Shown here: piece after piece, positions 33,907-42,472 of the stretch
Position numbering within the stretch: the first letter of the stretch is position 1
How the letters are laid out: the number at the start of each line of letters is the position of its first letter
Source of the DNA: Gammaproteobacteria bacterium
GTDB lineage: Bacteria > Pseudomonadota > Gammaproteobacteria > Steroidobacterales > GCA-2729495
Length of the DNA stretch: 64,000 nucleotides
Assembly (NCBI GenBank): GCA_030426355.1
Contig: JAUHYQ010000002.1
Coordinates: 124,001 to 188,000 of the forward strand
Reading direction: 5' to 3'
Program-made: the position numbers and the translations under genes
The notes under the pieces: model-generated
The model's database searches: none
Told to the model about the DNA's origin: nothing
Seen by the model: the letters and a program-made list of their open reading frames with translations, nothing else

Positions 33907-34779
33907 TTATCCCTGGATGCCGTATATTCGCAGCACGTTATCCCGCATCAATTTGCGGCGTGCTTCCGGTTTCAGCCCCAGTGCATCGATATCTTCCACC
34001 GTGCGCTTGAACGGCAAGACCGGAAAGTCGGTTCCAAAAATGACTTTGTCCTGTCCGAAAGAATTGATGTAGTGCGTGAATTCTTTGGGCCAATACTTCG
34101 GACGGTGGGCGTCGCAGCCGATGTAAACGTTTTTGTGTTTCCATGCCATGGCAATCATTTCTTCTACCCATGGGATGCCCACGTGTATGCCAATTAATTT
34201 GAGCTCGGGAAAGTCGCACGCGATCTGGTCCAGAGTGATGGGTTTTGCCGGGCTGATACACGGATAGTCAGGGTTGTAGACCATGGATTGCCCGACTTGC
34301 ATCTGAATGGGTACGCCCAGCTCCCAGCACTTTGCATAGAACGGGTACACCTTGGCATGGCGGGGGTCCATCTCGAACCAGTGCGGATAAAAGTGCGCGC
34401 CGATGAATCCCATGTTGGTGACAGCATCTTCGAAGGCTTTCACACCGTTCATGCCCATTGTCGGGTCTATTCCGGCAAGGCCGTACAGGCGGTCAGGGTA
34501 TTGTTCACAGGCCCGGGCCACTATTTCGTAAGGCATGTGGTAGCAACCGGGCAGGCCAATGCGGCCACTATAGGCCGCAATCAGGAATGCTTTTTCAATA
34601 CCCGCGTCGTCAAGAATTTCTATCAGCTGGTCAATCTCAATTGGGTCGCCAGAGCTGGATTTTGAATTCATTTTCCCCTGGAAAAAATCGTCGCCCCATC
34701 CGGGTCGTTGCTGCAGGGCTTCCTGATTCCAGATATTGACCACCGCGTCGATGGCTTTGTAGTCGTAGTCAGACATCAT
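33907..34779 (-). CDS. Amidohydrolase-2-like TIM-barrel protein
   Basis: This 290-residue protein belongs to the amidohydrolase-2 superfamily, which includes ACMSD and resorcylate decarboxylases. Recognisable parts are the barrel segment GFIGAHFYPHWFEMDPRH, the IGIHVGIPWVEEMIAMAW strand with its His, and the C-terminal FGTDFPVLPFKRTVEDI with the conserved Asp. The N-terminal metal motif that normally reads H-x-H after the first strand is VVNIW here (AIDAVVNIWN), so two metal ligands are missing. It may be a decarboxylase-like enzyme, may bind metal differently, or may not be catalytic. It is convergent with the CoA-transferase and belongs to the same accessory region. Confidence 0.8.
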   Translation of the reverse strand: MMSDYDYKAIDAVVNIWNQEALQQRPGWGDDFFQGKMNSKSSSGDPIEIDQLIEILDDAGIEKAFLIAAYSGRIGLPGCYHMPYEIVARACEQYPDRLYGLAGIDPTMGMNGVKAFEDAVTNMGFIGAHFYPHWFEMDPRHAKVYPFYAKCWELGVPIQMQVGQSMVYNPDYPCISPAKPITLDQIACDFPELKLIGIHVGIPWVEEMIAMAWKHKNVYIGCDAHRPKYWPKEFTHYINSFGQDKVIFGTDFPVLPFKRTVEDIDALGLKPEARRKLMRDNVLRIYGIQG

Positions 34780-34944
34780 TTTGTTCCTGATTTAATTAGT
34801 GTTTTTTTTCTGCGGTGCCGGTGCAGGGGCTGGAACCATAGCAGAGAATCCGGCTTGTATAAACGGGTCTGGCGCTGGTGTAAATGAGTTCCGGCCGCCG
34901 CGGGCTTTCGGCCGCCGCGCATATCGTCTATATTCATTTCCGGC

Positions 34945-35030
34945 CTTAGGGGTGGCTCGTGTGAGCCTGAGATTCCGGTATTCGGAAAACCCTCGGAACC
35001 TGATCCGGTTAGTACCGGCGTAGGAATAGG
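34945..35030 (+). promoter_or_regulatory. TPP (THI-box) riboswitch
   Basis: The thiamine pyrophosphate aptamer is recognisable from GGGGTG at 34949-34954, CTGAGA at 34967-34972, the core GAACCTGATC at 34996-35005 and GCGTAGG at 35018-35024, with the P3 and P4 stems between them. A TATATT that could be a -10 element lies at 34929-34934. Downstream are two mutually exclusive hairpins that reach the start of the receptor gene. The riboswitch controls the thiamine uptake operon and would lower expression when TPP is plentiful. Confidence 0.96.
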
Positions 35031-35090
35031 ACAGACCTTACTCCCGCTCGTTCTAAGCCGGGTCTCTAAGTAACTACTAGAGATCCGATC

Positions 35091-37262
35091 ATGAATAAAC
35101 ACCCGTTAGTATTTTGGACAGGGCTGTTGCTGGCATTCGTTGCTTATGCAGACAGTATTCCGGACGAGCTCGTTGTCTCCGGCTATCGACCTGCAAATAG
35201 TCGGGAACTGGGCACCAGTATCAGCGTCATCGATAACCAGAGCGTTGCGCTCGCTACGGTGTCGGGTTTTGAGCAGGTGGTGCAGTTGGTGCCCAATATG
35301 AATTTTTCGGGCGAGGCATCACGCGCCCGGTATTTTCAATTGCGCGGTGTCGGCGAGCGCGAACAATATGAGGGTGCACCAAACCCATCGGTAGGGTTTG
35401 TCGTTGACGATATTGACCTTTCCGGAATCGGTGGTGTCGCGTCGACTTTCGATATAAGGCAGGTGGAAGTACTGCGCGGGCCCCAAAGTGCGCGCTACGG
35501 ATCCAGCGCGCTGGCCGGCATGATCTACATGCAGACCGAGCAGCCCGATGATGCATTTTCGCTGCACGGTGAACTTACCGGCGGGAGTGACGATACGCGG
35601 GCCATCAGTTTGGCCGTTGGAGGGGGTTTGACCGACCGGCTTGCCGGGCGACTGGCAATTCATCGCTATCAGGACAGCGGTTTCCGCGACAATCTCTATC
35701 TCGGTCGTGACGATACCAATGGGCGCGATGAGCTCACCGTAAGAGGTAAATTGAACTGGGATATTCGTGATGGCTGGAGTGCTTTGTTGACGGTGCTGTT
35801 GGCCGACTTCGACAATGGCTACGATGCCTGGTCCCTGCGCAACAACGACAAGGTTTGGTCAGATCAGCCGGGCCGCGACGAACAGAATACCCAGGCAGCT
35901 TCTCTGCGCATAAGGGGGCCGTTGCACGACAGTATGGACTTGGTCAGCATTACCACGGTCGCGGATTCCGATATTGTTTTCGGATTCGATTCCGATTGGG
36001 CAAATCCCACAACGTTTCTACCGGCGTATCAAATTGCCTATAGCTCGAACAGTTTGCGAGAACGAAAAACCTGGAGTCAGGAATGGCGCCTGGTTTCGCG
36101 TACCCCGTCGGTGCTTGCCGGGCATGCGACGGACTGGACTGTGGGCCTTTTTCTGCAGCGTCTGCAGGAAGACAACGATCTGACTGATCCGGGCAACTAC
36201 GTTGATTTTGATCCTTTATCCTGTCCGTTACCGGGGTGCAGCGGACGACGTGAAGTTTCAAGTCAATACGAGGCCGACACCTTCGCAATTTTCGGCTCAA
36301 CCGAAACCCGGCTGGGAGAGCGCTGGTCGTTGTCTTTGGGTATGCGCGTCGAGCGCTGGGATGCGGAATATTTTGATCGTTGGTTCGACAATAATTTGTT
36401 TGATATTAATTTCAATCCAATCCCCGTTGATGGGAACAATGCGTTCCGCCCGACGGAAACAATGCTGGGTGGTCATGTCTCAATCAGCTATGACTGGAGT
36501 GGCGACTTGCGGGCCTATGCGCGCTTGGCCCGCGGTTTTAAGGCCGGTGGCTTCAACCCGTCGCTGGCCGCTTTTGTTCGAGCCGGTGTTACGGGGCCTT
36601 ACGGCGGCGAGCTGGTGCCCTACACGCCCGAATATTCCTGGAATTACGAGCTTGGTTTGAAGGGCGTATGGATGGACGGCGACTTGAATGCAGATCTGAA
36701 TATCTTTTACATGGATCGCGACGATGCGCAGCTCAGCCAGTCCGATCAGCTCGACAACCCGTCATCGTTTATCTATGTCACGGCCAACGGGGCCGCTGAG
36801 AGCTATGGGCTGGAGGCCGATGCACAGCTGCGGTTGTCCGACTCGCTCGAGCTGCACGCCACCCTCGGTTTGTTAAGAACCGAGATTCGTGACTGGCAAG
36901 TTCGGCCCAGCGTGGAAGGGCGCGATCTTGCGCATGCGCCCAGATTCACTAGCAATCTCGGTATAACCTGGACGCACCCGCGGGACTGGTATGTGCGTGC
37001 TGATATTCGCACGGTCGGGTCGTATTTCTTTGATATCAGTCACGATCAGAAGTCCCATCGCTACCGTCTGGTGAATCTTCGTGTCGGCAAAGACTGGACG
37101 CACTGGTCCGCGTCACTCTGGGGGCGCAATATATTTGATCGCAAGTATGCGACCCGCGGATTCTATTTCGTCAATGAGCCGCCGTATACGCAGCCGCCGG
37201 TGAAGTACACCAAGTTTGGCGATCCCCGGCAGATTGGCCTGACGGTGAAGTATCGTTATTGA
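35091..37262 (+). CDS. TonB-dependent outer membrane receptor, probably for thiamine
   Basis: This 723-residue outer membrane receptor has a signal peptide cut after about residue 20 (LLLAFVAYA) and a TonB-box-like start of the mature protein, DELVVSGYR. The plug domain includes FQLRGVGEREQYEGAPNPSV and VEVLRGPQSARYGSSALAG. The barrel ends in an aromatic residue, GLTVKYRY. The general family is certain. Thiamine or a related precursor is inferred from the TPP riboswitch directly upstream and from the downstream PnuT and kinase genes; such receptors are called OMR1-type in thiamine regulon studies. Confidence 0.9.
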   Translation: MNKHPLVFWTGLLLAFVAYADSIPDELVVSGYRPANSRELGTSISVIDNQSVALATVSGFEQVVQLVPNMNFSGEASRARYFQLRGVGEREQYEGAPNPSVGFVVDDIDLSGIGGVASTFDIRQVEVLRGPQSARYGSSALAGMIYMQTEQPDDAFSLHGELTGGSDDTRAISLAVGGGLTDRLAGRLAIHRYQDSGFRDNLYLGRDDTNGRDELTVRGKLNWDIRDGWSALLTVLLADFDNGYDAWSLRNNDKVWSDQPGRDEQNTQAASLRIRGPLHDSMDLVSITTVADSDIVFGFDSDWANPTTFLPAYQIAYSSNSLRERKTWSQEWRLVSRTPSVLAGHATDWTVGLFLQRLQEDNDLTDPGNYVDFDPLSCPLPGCSGRREVSSQYEADTFAIFGSTETRLGERWSLSLGMRVERWDAEYFDRWFDNNLFDINFNPIPVDGNNAFRPTETMLGGHVSISYDWSGDLRAYARLARGFKAGGFNPSLAAFVRAGVTGPYGGELVPYTPEYSWNYELGLKGVWMDGDLNADLNIFYMDRDDAQLSQSDQLDNPSSFIYVTANGAAESYGLEADAQLRLSDSLELHATLGLLRTEIRDWQVRPSVEGRDLAHAPRFTSNLGITWTHPRDWYVRADIRTVGSYFFDISHDQKSHRYRLVNLRVGKDWTHWSASLWGRNIFDRKYATRGFYFVNEPPYTQPPVKYTKFGDPRQIGLTVKYRY

Positions 37263-37291
37263 GATAGTGAGATTTTCTCCGGAGGTTAAAC

Positions 37292-37561
37292 ATGAAAATA
37301 TCGGTTGATATCAGTATGTACCCACTTCAGGCCGACTATAAGCCAGTTATTAAGGCCTTCATTCGCAAACTGCGGGATTGCGATGGTTTAACAACGGTCA
37401 CCAATCAGATGAGCACCCAGATAAACGGCGAATTTGAGGCCGTTACCGAAGCGCTCAACCAGTGTATAGGTGAAAGCATGGCTGCACAGAACAAAGTCAT
37501 TTTTGTCGCACGGTATATAAATGCTGATCTCGATATAGAACGTCTGCCCGACATTGGCTGA
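37292..37561 (+). CDS. YkoF/MTH1187-like thiamine-binding protein
   Basis: This 89-residue ferredoxin-like protein begins MKISVDISMYPLQ and contains TVTNQMSTQINGEFEAV, the pattern of the small thiamine-binding YkoF/MTH1187 family. There is no signal peptide, so it would act in the cytoplasm, perhaps handing thiamine from the permease to the kinase or buffering it. A strong GGAGG precedes ATG 37292. It is the second gene of the TPP-riboswitch operon and overlaps pnuT by eight bases. The family call is by pattern; binding is inferred. Confidence 0.78.
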   Translation: MKISVDISMYPLQADYKPVIKAFIRKLRDCDGLTTVTNQMSTQINGEFEAVTEALNQCIGESMAAQNKVIFVARYINADLDIERLPDIG

Positions 37562-38162
37562 GTTGTTTTTATCTCTGCAGGACGTGATCTTCGCCGTGTC
37601 GGCATGGGAGTTTGCAGCTGTGGTGCTGGCGATAGCCTACCTGGTGCTGGCTATCCGTCAGAGTCTGGCATGCTGGGGCGCCGCAATCGGCAGTGCTGGC
37701 ATATACACGGTGCTCATGTTCAATGCAGGCCTCTACATGGAGTCTTTGTTGCAGCTCTTCTATATAGCGATGGCATTCTACGGTTGGCGACACTGGGCCG
37801 CCGGTGACGACAGTAATGCGCCGCTGCCGGTCACGGACTGGCCGCTGGCATTCCATATTCTGCCACTGTTGGCGATTATGGTGCTGAGCCTGGCGAGCGG
37901 ATACCTGCTGGAAAATTTCTCGACCGCGGCGTTTCCCTACGTGGATTCATTCACGACATGGGGTGCAATTGTCACGACGTGGATGGTGGCGCGCAAAGTA
38001 CTGCAAAACTGGCATTACTGGTTTGTCATCGACAGTGTATCGGTGTACCTGTATACGCAGCGAGGCCTGTATCTGACCGCACTGCTGTTCGTCGCTTATT
38101 TGCTGCTGATTGTTATCGGCTATCGTGCCTGGCGCAGGTCTTTACAGGAGCGCTATGCGTGA
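37554..38162 (+). CDS. pnuT: PnuT, PnuC-family thiamine transporter
   Basis: This 202-residue inner membrane protein has about seven membrane helices and the PnuC-family signatures LLQLFYIAMAFYGWRHW and NWHYWFVIDSVSVYLYTQ. PnuT proteins move thiamine by facilitated diffusion and depend on phosphorylation inside the cell. This fits the kinase encoded by the next gene, which overlaps by eight bases. The start appears to be TTG 37554, overlapping the preceding stop. The thiamine rather than nicotinamide riboside assignment rests on the TPP riboswitch context. Confidence 0.9.
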   Translation: MAELFLSLQDVIFAVSAWEFAAVVLAIAYLVLAIRQSLACWGAAIGSAGIYTVLMFNAGLYMESLLQLFYIAMAFYGWRHWAAGDDSNAPLPVTDWPLAFHILPLLAIMVLSLASGYLLENFSTAAFPYVDSFTTWGAIVTTWMVARKVLQNWHYWFVIDSVSVYLYTQRGLYLTALLFVAYLLLIVIGYRAWRRSLQERYA

Positions 38163-38928
38163 GCCTTTAAAGCTGATGGGGAAAGCGGCAAACGAAATGC
38201 CCGAACTGGCGGGCATCCGGGTGGAACGCAAGCTTTCAGCCGGGCCTTTGAGCGATAAATGGCTAATTGCGAGCGATGCCGGGCAATGGGTGCTGCGCAA
38301 AGACAAGCCGCTGGCGGCGCGTTTGCATCTTGATCGATATGCCGAGGCCAGAGTGCTAAACACGCTGGCGGCAAGTGGCTGGTGCAGCAAAGCCTTGTGG
38401 AGTGATGTGCAGCAAGGAGTCCTGGTTGTGCCCTATGTGTCCGGGCGCGTTTGGACTAACGAGGATGTGCAGCAGTCGGGCCAACTGGAGCGACTGGCCA
38501 TGTTGTTGAGCCGCTTGCACAGCAGTGCTGCGCAACTGCCGCCGTTTGGGTTGATTGAACGCGTGCATAACTATGCGCGGTTTATCGGCACATCGGCCGC
38601 AGAGCAGTGCGCGCAGGATATTGGCCATATGTTGATGGAGGTAAGCGATTCCGGACGTATCGCGGTTTGTCATAATGATCCTGTTGCGGGCAATGTCGTG
38701 GATGACGGTGAGCTGCATCTAATTGATTTTGAATTTGCTGCCGCAGGCGACCCGCTGTTCGATCTCGCCGCGGTTATTGAACACCATCGCCTGCCGCTGG
38801 ACAGGGTCCAATTGCTTGTTGACGCATACTGTCAGGCAGGCGGAGGCTGTGACATGCGGCAATTGGAACAATGGCGCATGATTTATGGTCAGACTGTGAG
38901 TCTCTGGTGCCAGGTTGTGGCTGCCTGA
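38155..38928 (+). CDS. Thiamine kinase-like phosphotransferase (APH fold)
   Basis: This 257-residue protein has the aminoglycoside-phosphotransferase-type kinase fold shared by thiamine kinase ThiK. The catalytic loop is CHNDPVAGN at residues 172-180 (the H-x-D-x4-N pattern), followed by the metal-binding DFE at 191-193 in LHLIDFEFAAAGDPLFDLA. It is the last gene of the riboswitch operon and overlaps pnuT, so it should trap incoming thiamine as thiamine monophosphate. Confidence is high for the fold and moderate for the substrate. Confidence 0.85.
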   Translation: MREPLKLMGKAANEMPELAGIRVERKLSAGPLSDKWLIASDAGQWVLRKDKPLAARLHLDRYAEARVLNTLAASGWCSKALWSDVQQGVLVVPYVSGRVWTNEDVQQSGQLERLAMLLSRLHSSAAQLPPFGLIERVHNYARFIGTSAAEQCAQDIGHMLMEVSDSGRIAVCHNDPVAGNVVDDGELHLIDFEFAAAGDPLFDLAAVIEHHRLPLDRVQLLVDAYCQAGGGCDMRQLEQWRMIYGQTVSLWCQVVAA

Positions 38929-38965
38929 TCACCAAAAACTAAAACAATAACGACGGAACGCCGCT

Positions 38966-40633
38966 TTGAACGTTTTGCTTAAACGACTGGCCCTGTATCT
39001 GCATACCCTGCGTTGGTTGCAGCTCCGCCAATTGATATGGCAAGTTTACCGGCGCATTCGGCCTGTCATTGCCACGCCCCAAGTCAGTGCAGAAGCATGT
39101 CGTCAGCGGATAGCTGCAACCGGCTTCACCTTGGGGCCGCAGCCGCGACAATGCGAACTGCGCTTCCTGAATATCAGCAGTCCGGCTGAACCTGAGCGTA
39201 TCGACTGGCACCCCGCTGAACGCTCACGCCTGTGGCGCTACAACCTGCACTATTTTGATTATTTGCACTGGGATTCGATTCCCGAGAATTACAAAGTTGC
39301 CTACATTGATAGCTGGATCGCGGTCAATCCTCAGGGCACCGCAGATGCCTGGGAGCCTTATACGCTGTCATTGCGGGTGGTGAACTGGATCAAGTTCTTT
39401 AATGCCCGCAGGGCCGTTCCCGAAGTGTGGCAGCAAAGCCTGATCAACCAGGTGTATTGGCTGCAGCATAATCTGGAGCATCACATACTCGCCAATCACT
39501 ACTACAAAAATGCCAAGGCACTGTTGTTTGCGGGAGTCTGGTTTGAAGGTCGGCACGGTGCGGAATTTTTGCGACGCGGGCTGCAGTTGCTCGTGGATCA
39601 GACGCGGGAGCAGGTGTTGCAAGACGGCGGTCACTATGAAAGATCCCCCATGTATCACTGCATCGTGCTGGAAGATTGTCTGGATGTGTTGAACCTCATG
39701 CGGGGTTCGCCGGAGCTGTTTGCCGATGCAGAAGTGGCAATATTTACTGATGCGGCATCGCGCATGTTGCGCTTTGCCGACGAAGTGCGCGGTGCAGACG
39801 GTAGGATCCCGCTGTTCAATGATGCCGCATTTGGTATTGCCGCTGAGCCCGCCGATTTGCTGGACTATGGCGCCCGCCTGATTGGCTTCATGCCCAGCGC
39901 GCCATCGCTTCAGCCATCGACGATTCGTTACCCGCAAAGCGGCTACTACGGTTATCGTCATCACAACGACAGTCTGATTATTGATTGCGGCAATTTAGGC
40001 CCTGATTATCAGCCCGGTCACGCGCATTGCGACATGCTGAGTTTCGAACTCTGTATTGATGGCCGGCGCATTGTGGTTGATTCGGGAGTGCACGGTTACG
40101 ACGATGACGAAACCCGTCACTACCTGCGCAGCACGGCTGCTCACAACACCGTCACGCTGGATAACGCGGAACAGTCGGAGATCTGGGGAACCTTTCGCGT
40201 TGCTCGCCGGGCCAGGCCCCTGAATCCGGGTATTACCGATTTTCTCGAGGGCACACAGACCTTTTCCGGCGGCCATGACGGCTTTTGCAGGTTACCGCAG
40301 CGCGCCCGCCACTGGCGGACGGTTGTCAGCAATCTTGCAGGCCACTGGGATATCGTCGATGAAGTCCGGGGCAAAGGAGCAGGCGTTGTGCATGCCTATC
40401 TGCATTTCGCGCCAGGTCTCGTCGTGCGGCCTGTCAGGGAGCACGGCTATGCCATTGTGCGAGGGAACACGGTCCTGGCGCACGTATGGCCGGATAAGGG
40501 TTGCGATACCGAAATTGTGGACTGCTATGTGGCCTTCGAGTTTGGTCGCAGGGAGAATGCTGTGGGGTTGCACATGTTGCGCCGAGGCAAGCTGCCCCTG
40601 AGGTTGAGCTATCGCATTGAGAAGGCCGATTAA
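38966..40633 (+). CDS. Heparinase II/III family protein (polysaccharide lyase-like)
   Basis: This 555-residue protein has the N-terminal alpha-helical toroid of heparinase II/III-like enzymes (NLHYFDYLHWDSIPENY, EHHILANHYYKNAKALLFA, DGGHYERSPMYHCIVLEDC with the putative catalytic Tyr/His). The C-terminal beta domain starts near residue 330 and includes GHAHCDMLSFELCIDG. There is no signal peptide, so cytoplasmic action is likely. Such genes recur in exopolysaccharide clusters with exosortases, where they may trim or turn over polymer. The start is TTG 38966. It follows the thiamine operon by 37 bases but fits the exosortase block by function. Confidence 0.85.
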   Translation: MNVLLKRLALYLHTLRWLQLRQLIWQVYRRIRPVIATPQVSAEACRQRIAATGFTLGPQPRQCELRFLNISSPAEPERIDWHPAERSRLWRYNLHYFDYLHWDSIPENYKVAYIDSWIAVNPQGTADAWEPYTLSLRVVNWIKFFNARRAVPEVWQQSLINQVYWLQHNLEHHILANHYYKNAKALLFAGVWFEGRHGAEFLRRGLQLLVDQTREQVLQDGGHYERSPMYHCIVLEDCLDVLNLMRGSPELFADAEVAIFTDAASRMLRFADEVRGADGRIPLFNDAAFGIAAEPADLLDYGARLIGFMPSAPSLQPSTIRYPQSGYYGYRHHNDSLIIDCGNLGPDYQPGHAHCDMLSFELCIDGRRIVVDSGVHGYDDDETRHYLRSTAAHNTVTLDNAEQSEIWGTFRVARRARPLNPGITDFLEGTQTFSGGHDGFCRLPQRARHWRTVVSNLAGHWDIVDEVRGKGAGVVHAYLHFAPGLVVRPVREHGYAIVRGNTVLAHVWPDKGCDTEIVDCYVAFEFGRRENAVGLHMLRRGKLPLRLSYRIEKAD

Positions 40634-40674
40634 GTGCATGGTTGACATAAGCAATTTCGGGCATGGCAATGTGG

Positions 40675-40721
40675 TCAGGTGTGACCTGAAAGCTAGTTTG
40701 CAAGGGGATACGGCTTATAAT
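40675..40721 (+). promoter_or_regulatory. Candidate promoter with operator-like palindrome before the exosortase gene
   Basis: A perfect inverted repeat TCAGGT-GTG-ACCTGA lies at 40675-40689 and a TATAAT hexamer at 40716-40721, about 117 bases before the exosortase ATG. The palindrome would be centred near -46 from a start at about 40728, a typical regulator position. No good -35 hexamer is present, which would fit an activated promoter. Inference. Confidence 0.45.
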
Positions 40722-40837
40722 CCCAAGCTTTTGCCGGGTTCATGTTGGCCCGGTTGTCGGCGCCGAGTTGGGGTCGGCCGGCAGTGATTGCGGTTACTAA
40801 CACCAAACGGTAAGAGAAATTGGGAACGAGAAATTGA

Positions 40838-42445
40838 ATGAGCACGGCTAATGAAAACGAGGGTACCGAACCGGCCGGCAACGCCAGCCGACTGAACTGG
40901 GCCTCACTGCTGCCGGCAATACTGGTTTTGGCTGCCCTGCTTTACGCCTATCGCGACGGCCTGTCTTTAATGGTTACATGGTGGGAGCGGGAAGAATACA
41001 ACCATGGCTATCTCATCCCGGCCGTTGCCGCCTATCTGTTGTTGCTGCGCGCCGATGCATTCTCTAAGGCAACGATTGCGGGAAGTCCCAGCGGTTTTAT
41101 TGTCGTGTTGCTCGCGGCTGCGGGTTTAATTCTTGGCGAGCTAAGTGCGGTCTACACCATTATTCAGTATTCCTTTTTGCTCGCCCTGGTAGGCGTCCTG
41201 ATCGTAGCCATTGGCTGGAGCGGAATTAAAATAATATGGGCACCGGTCTTCTACCTGTTCTTCATGATTCCGCTGCCAAATTTTCTCTATAACAACCTGT
41301 CGGCGGAATTGCAGCTGATCTCTTCTGATATTGGTGTTGCTGTGTTGCGCCTGGCCGGGATATCCGTGTTTCTGGAGGGCAACGTCATTGATCTCGGTAC
41401 CTTCCAGTTGCAGGTAGCCGAGGCTTGCAGTGGCTTGCGATACTTGTTTCCGCTTACCAGTTTCGGCTTTCTACTCGCTTACCTGTATCGCGGCCCGGTC
41501 TGGCAGAAGCTGATCATTTTTCTGTCGACCGTGCCGATCACAGTGTTCATGAACAGCTTCCGGATTGGGGTGATCGGCATTCTGGTGGAATACTATGGTA
41601 TCGCCATGGCACGCGGTTTTCTGCATGACTTTGAAGGCTGGATCGTGTTCATGGCCTGTGTCGGTGTGCTGTTTGCCGAAATGTGGGTATTTGCGTTATT
41701 CAGCCGGCGTCGCTTCGTTGATGTGTTTGAAGTGGATGTTCCGCCGCTTAGCGAGTTGCTGGCGTTTTTTCCGCGCCGGACATCCTATGTACCTGCAGCA
41801 TCCATCGTTGCCGTTATGCTGGTTGCCGGCTACACGGCCACCACATTTCAGGCCCGCGAGGAAGTTGTTCCCCCTCGGGAAGAATTAAGCACCTTCCCGT
41901 TGGTACTCGATGAGTGGAAAGGACGGGAAAAGTCCATTGAGCGTGTGTTTCTTGATGAACTCAAGCTAGACGATTACCTGATGGCCAATTATGGGCGGTC
42001 TGACGACCCGGTCCCTGTGGAATTTTATGTGGCGTATTACGATTCGCAGCGCAAGGGCGCATCTGTTCATTCGCCACGCGCCTGTTTGCCGGGCGGAGGC
42101 TGGAAAATCGAAGCGTTTGATCAGCATCAGATTGACAATGTCGGACCGGACGGATCCTCCGTGCGGGTCAACCGTGTACTTATAAAGTTGGGCACTAGTC
42201 GCCAGCTGGTTTATTACTGGTTCCAGCAACGCGGCCGAAACCTGACTAACGAATATCTGGTCAAGTGGTACATCTTCTGGGATTCGCTTACCAAGAATCG
42301 CACTGACGGGGCGATGGTTCGGCTGGTTACGCCTGTGCCCGAAGGCATGGATCTGGCCGAAGCGGACCAGCGCATGGAGAAGTTTTTGCGCAAAGTGGAT
42401 CCGTTACTGGCCTATTATGTGCCCCGCGGCCTCGAAGACTCGTAG
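40838..42445 (+). CDS. Exosortase fused to an EpsI domain
   Basis: Exosortases are membrane cysteine transpeptidases that process proteins with PEP-CTERM-type tails and are linked to exopolysaccharide export. Residues 1-310 form the eight-helix exosortase with the catalytic triad Cys197 (AEACSGLRYLFPL), Arg242 (NSFRIG) and His263 (RGFLHDFEGW). Residues about 330-535 are an EpsI domain with the segment SPRACLPGGGWKIEAF. The fusion length of 535 residues fits the XrtA or XrtD classes, which I cannot separate by eye. The gene is followed by wecB and prsT in one direction. No sortase target tail was found in the window. Confidence 0.88.
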   Translation: MSTANENEGTEPAGNASRLNWASLLPAILVLAALLYAYRDGLSLMVTWWEREEYNHGYLIPAVAAYLLLLRADAFSKATIAGSPSGFIVVLLAAAGLILGELSAVYTIIQYSFLLALVGVLIVAIGWSGIKIIWAPVFYLFFMIPLPNFLYNNLSAELQLISSDIGVAVLRLAGISVFLEGNVIDLGTFQLQVAEACSGLRYLFPLTSFGFLLAYLYRGPVWQKLIIFLSTVPITVFMNSFRIGVIGILVEYYGIAMARGFLHDFEGWIVFMACVGVLFAEMWVFALFSRRRFVDVFEVDVPPLSELLAFFPRRTSYVPAASIVAVMLVAGYTATTFQAREEVVPPREELSTFPLVLDEWKGREKSIERVFLDELKLDDYLMANYGRSDDPVPVEFYVAYYDSQRKGASVHSPRACLPGGGWKIEAFDQHQIDNVGPDGSSVRVNRVLIKLGTSRQLVYYWFQQRGRNLTNEYLVKWYIFWDSLTKNRTDGAMVRLVTPVPEGMDLAEADQRMEKFLRKVDPLLAYYVPRGLEDS

Positions 42446-42472
42446 CGAGTCGCAACGGATAATGGGCTTGGC

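Noticed and set aside
30391-34779. Recent horizontal transfer or a genomic island
   Set aside because: Composition looks like the neighbours and there is no integrase, tRNA or flanking direct repeat, so transfer cannot be supported from this window.
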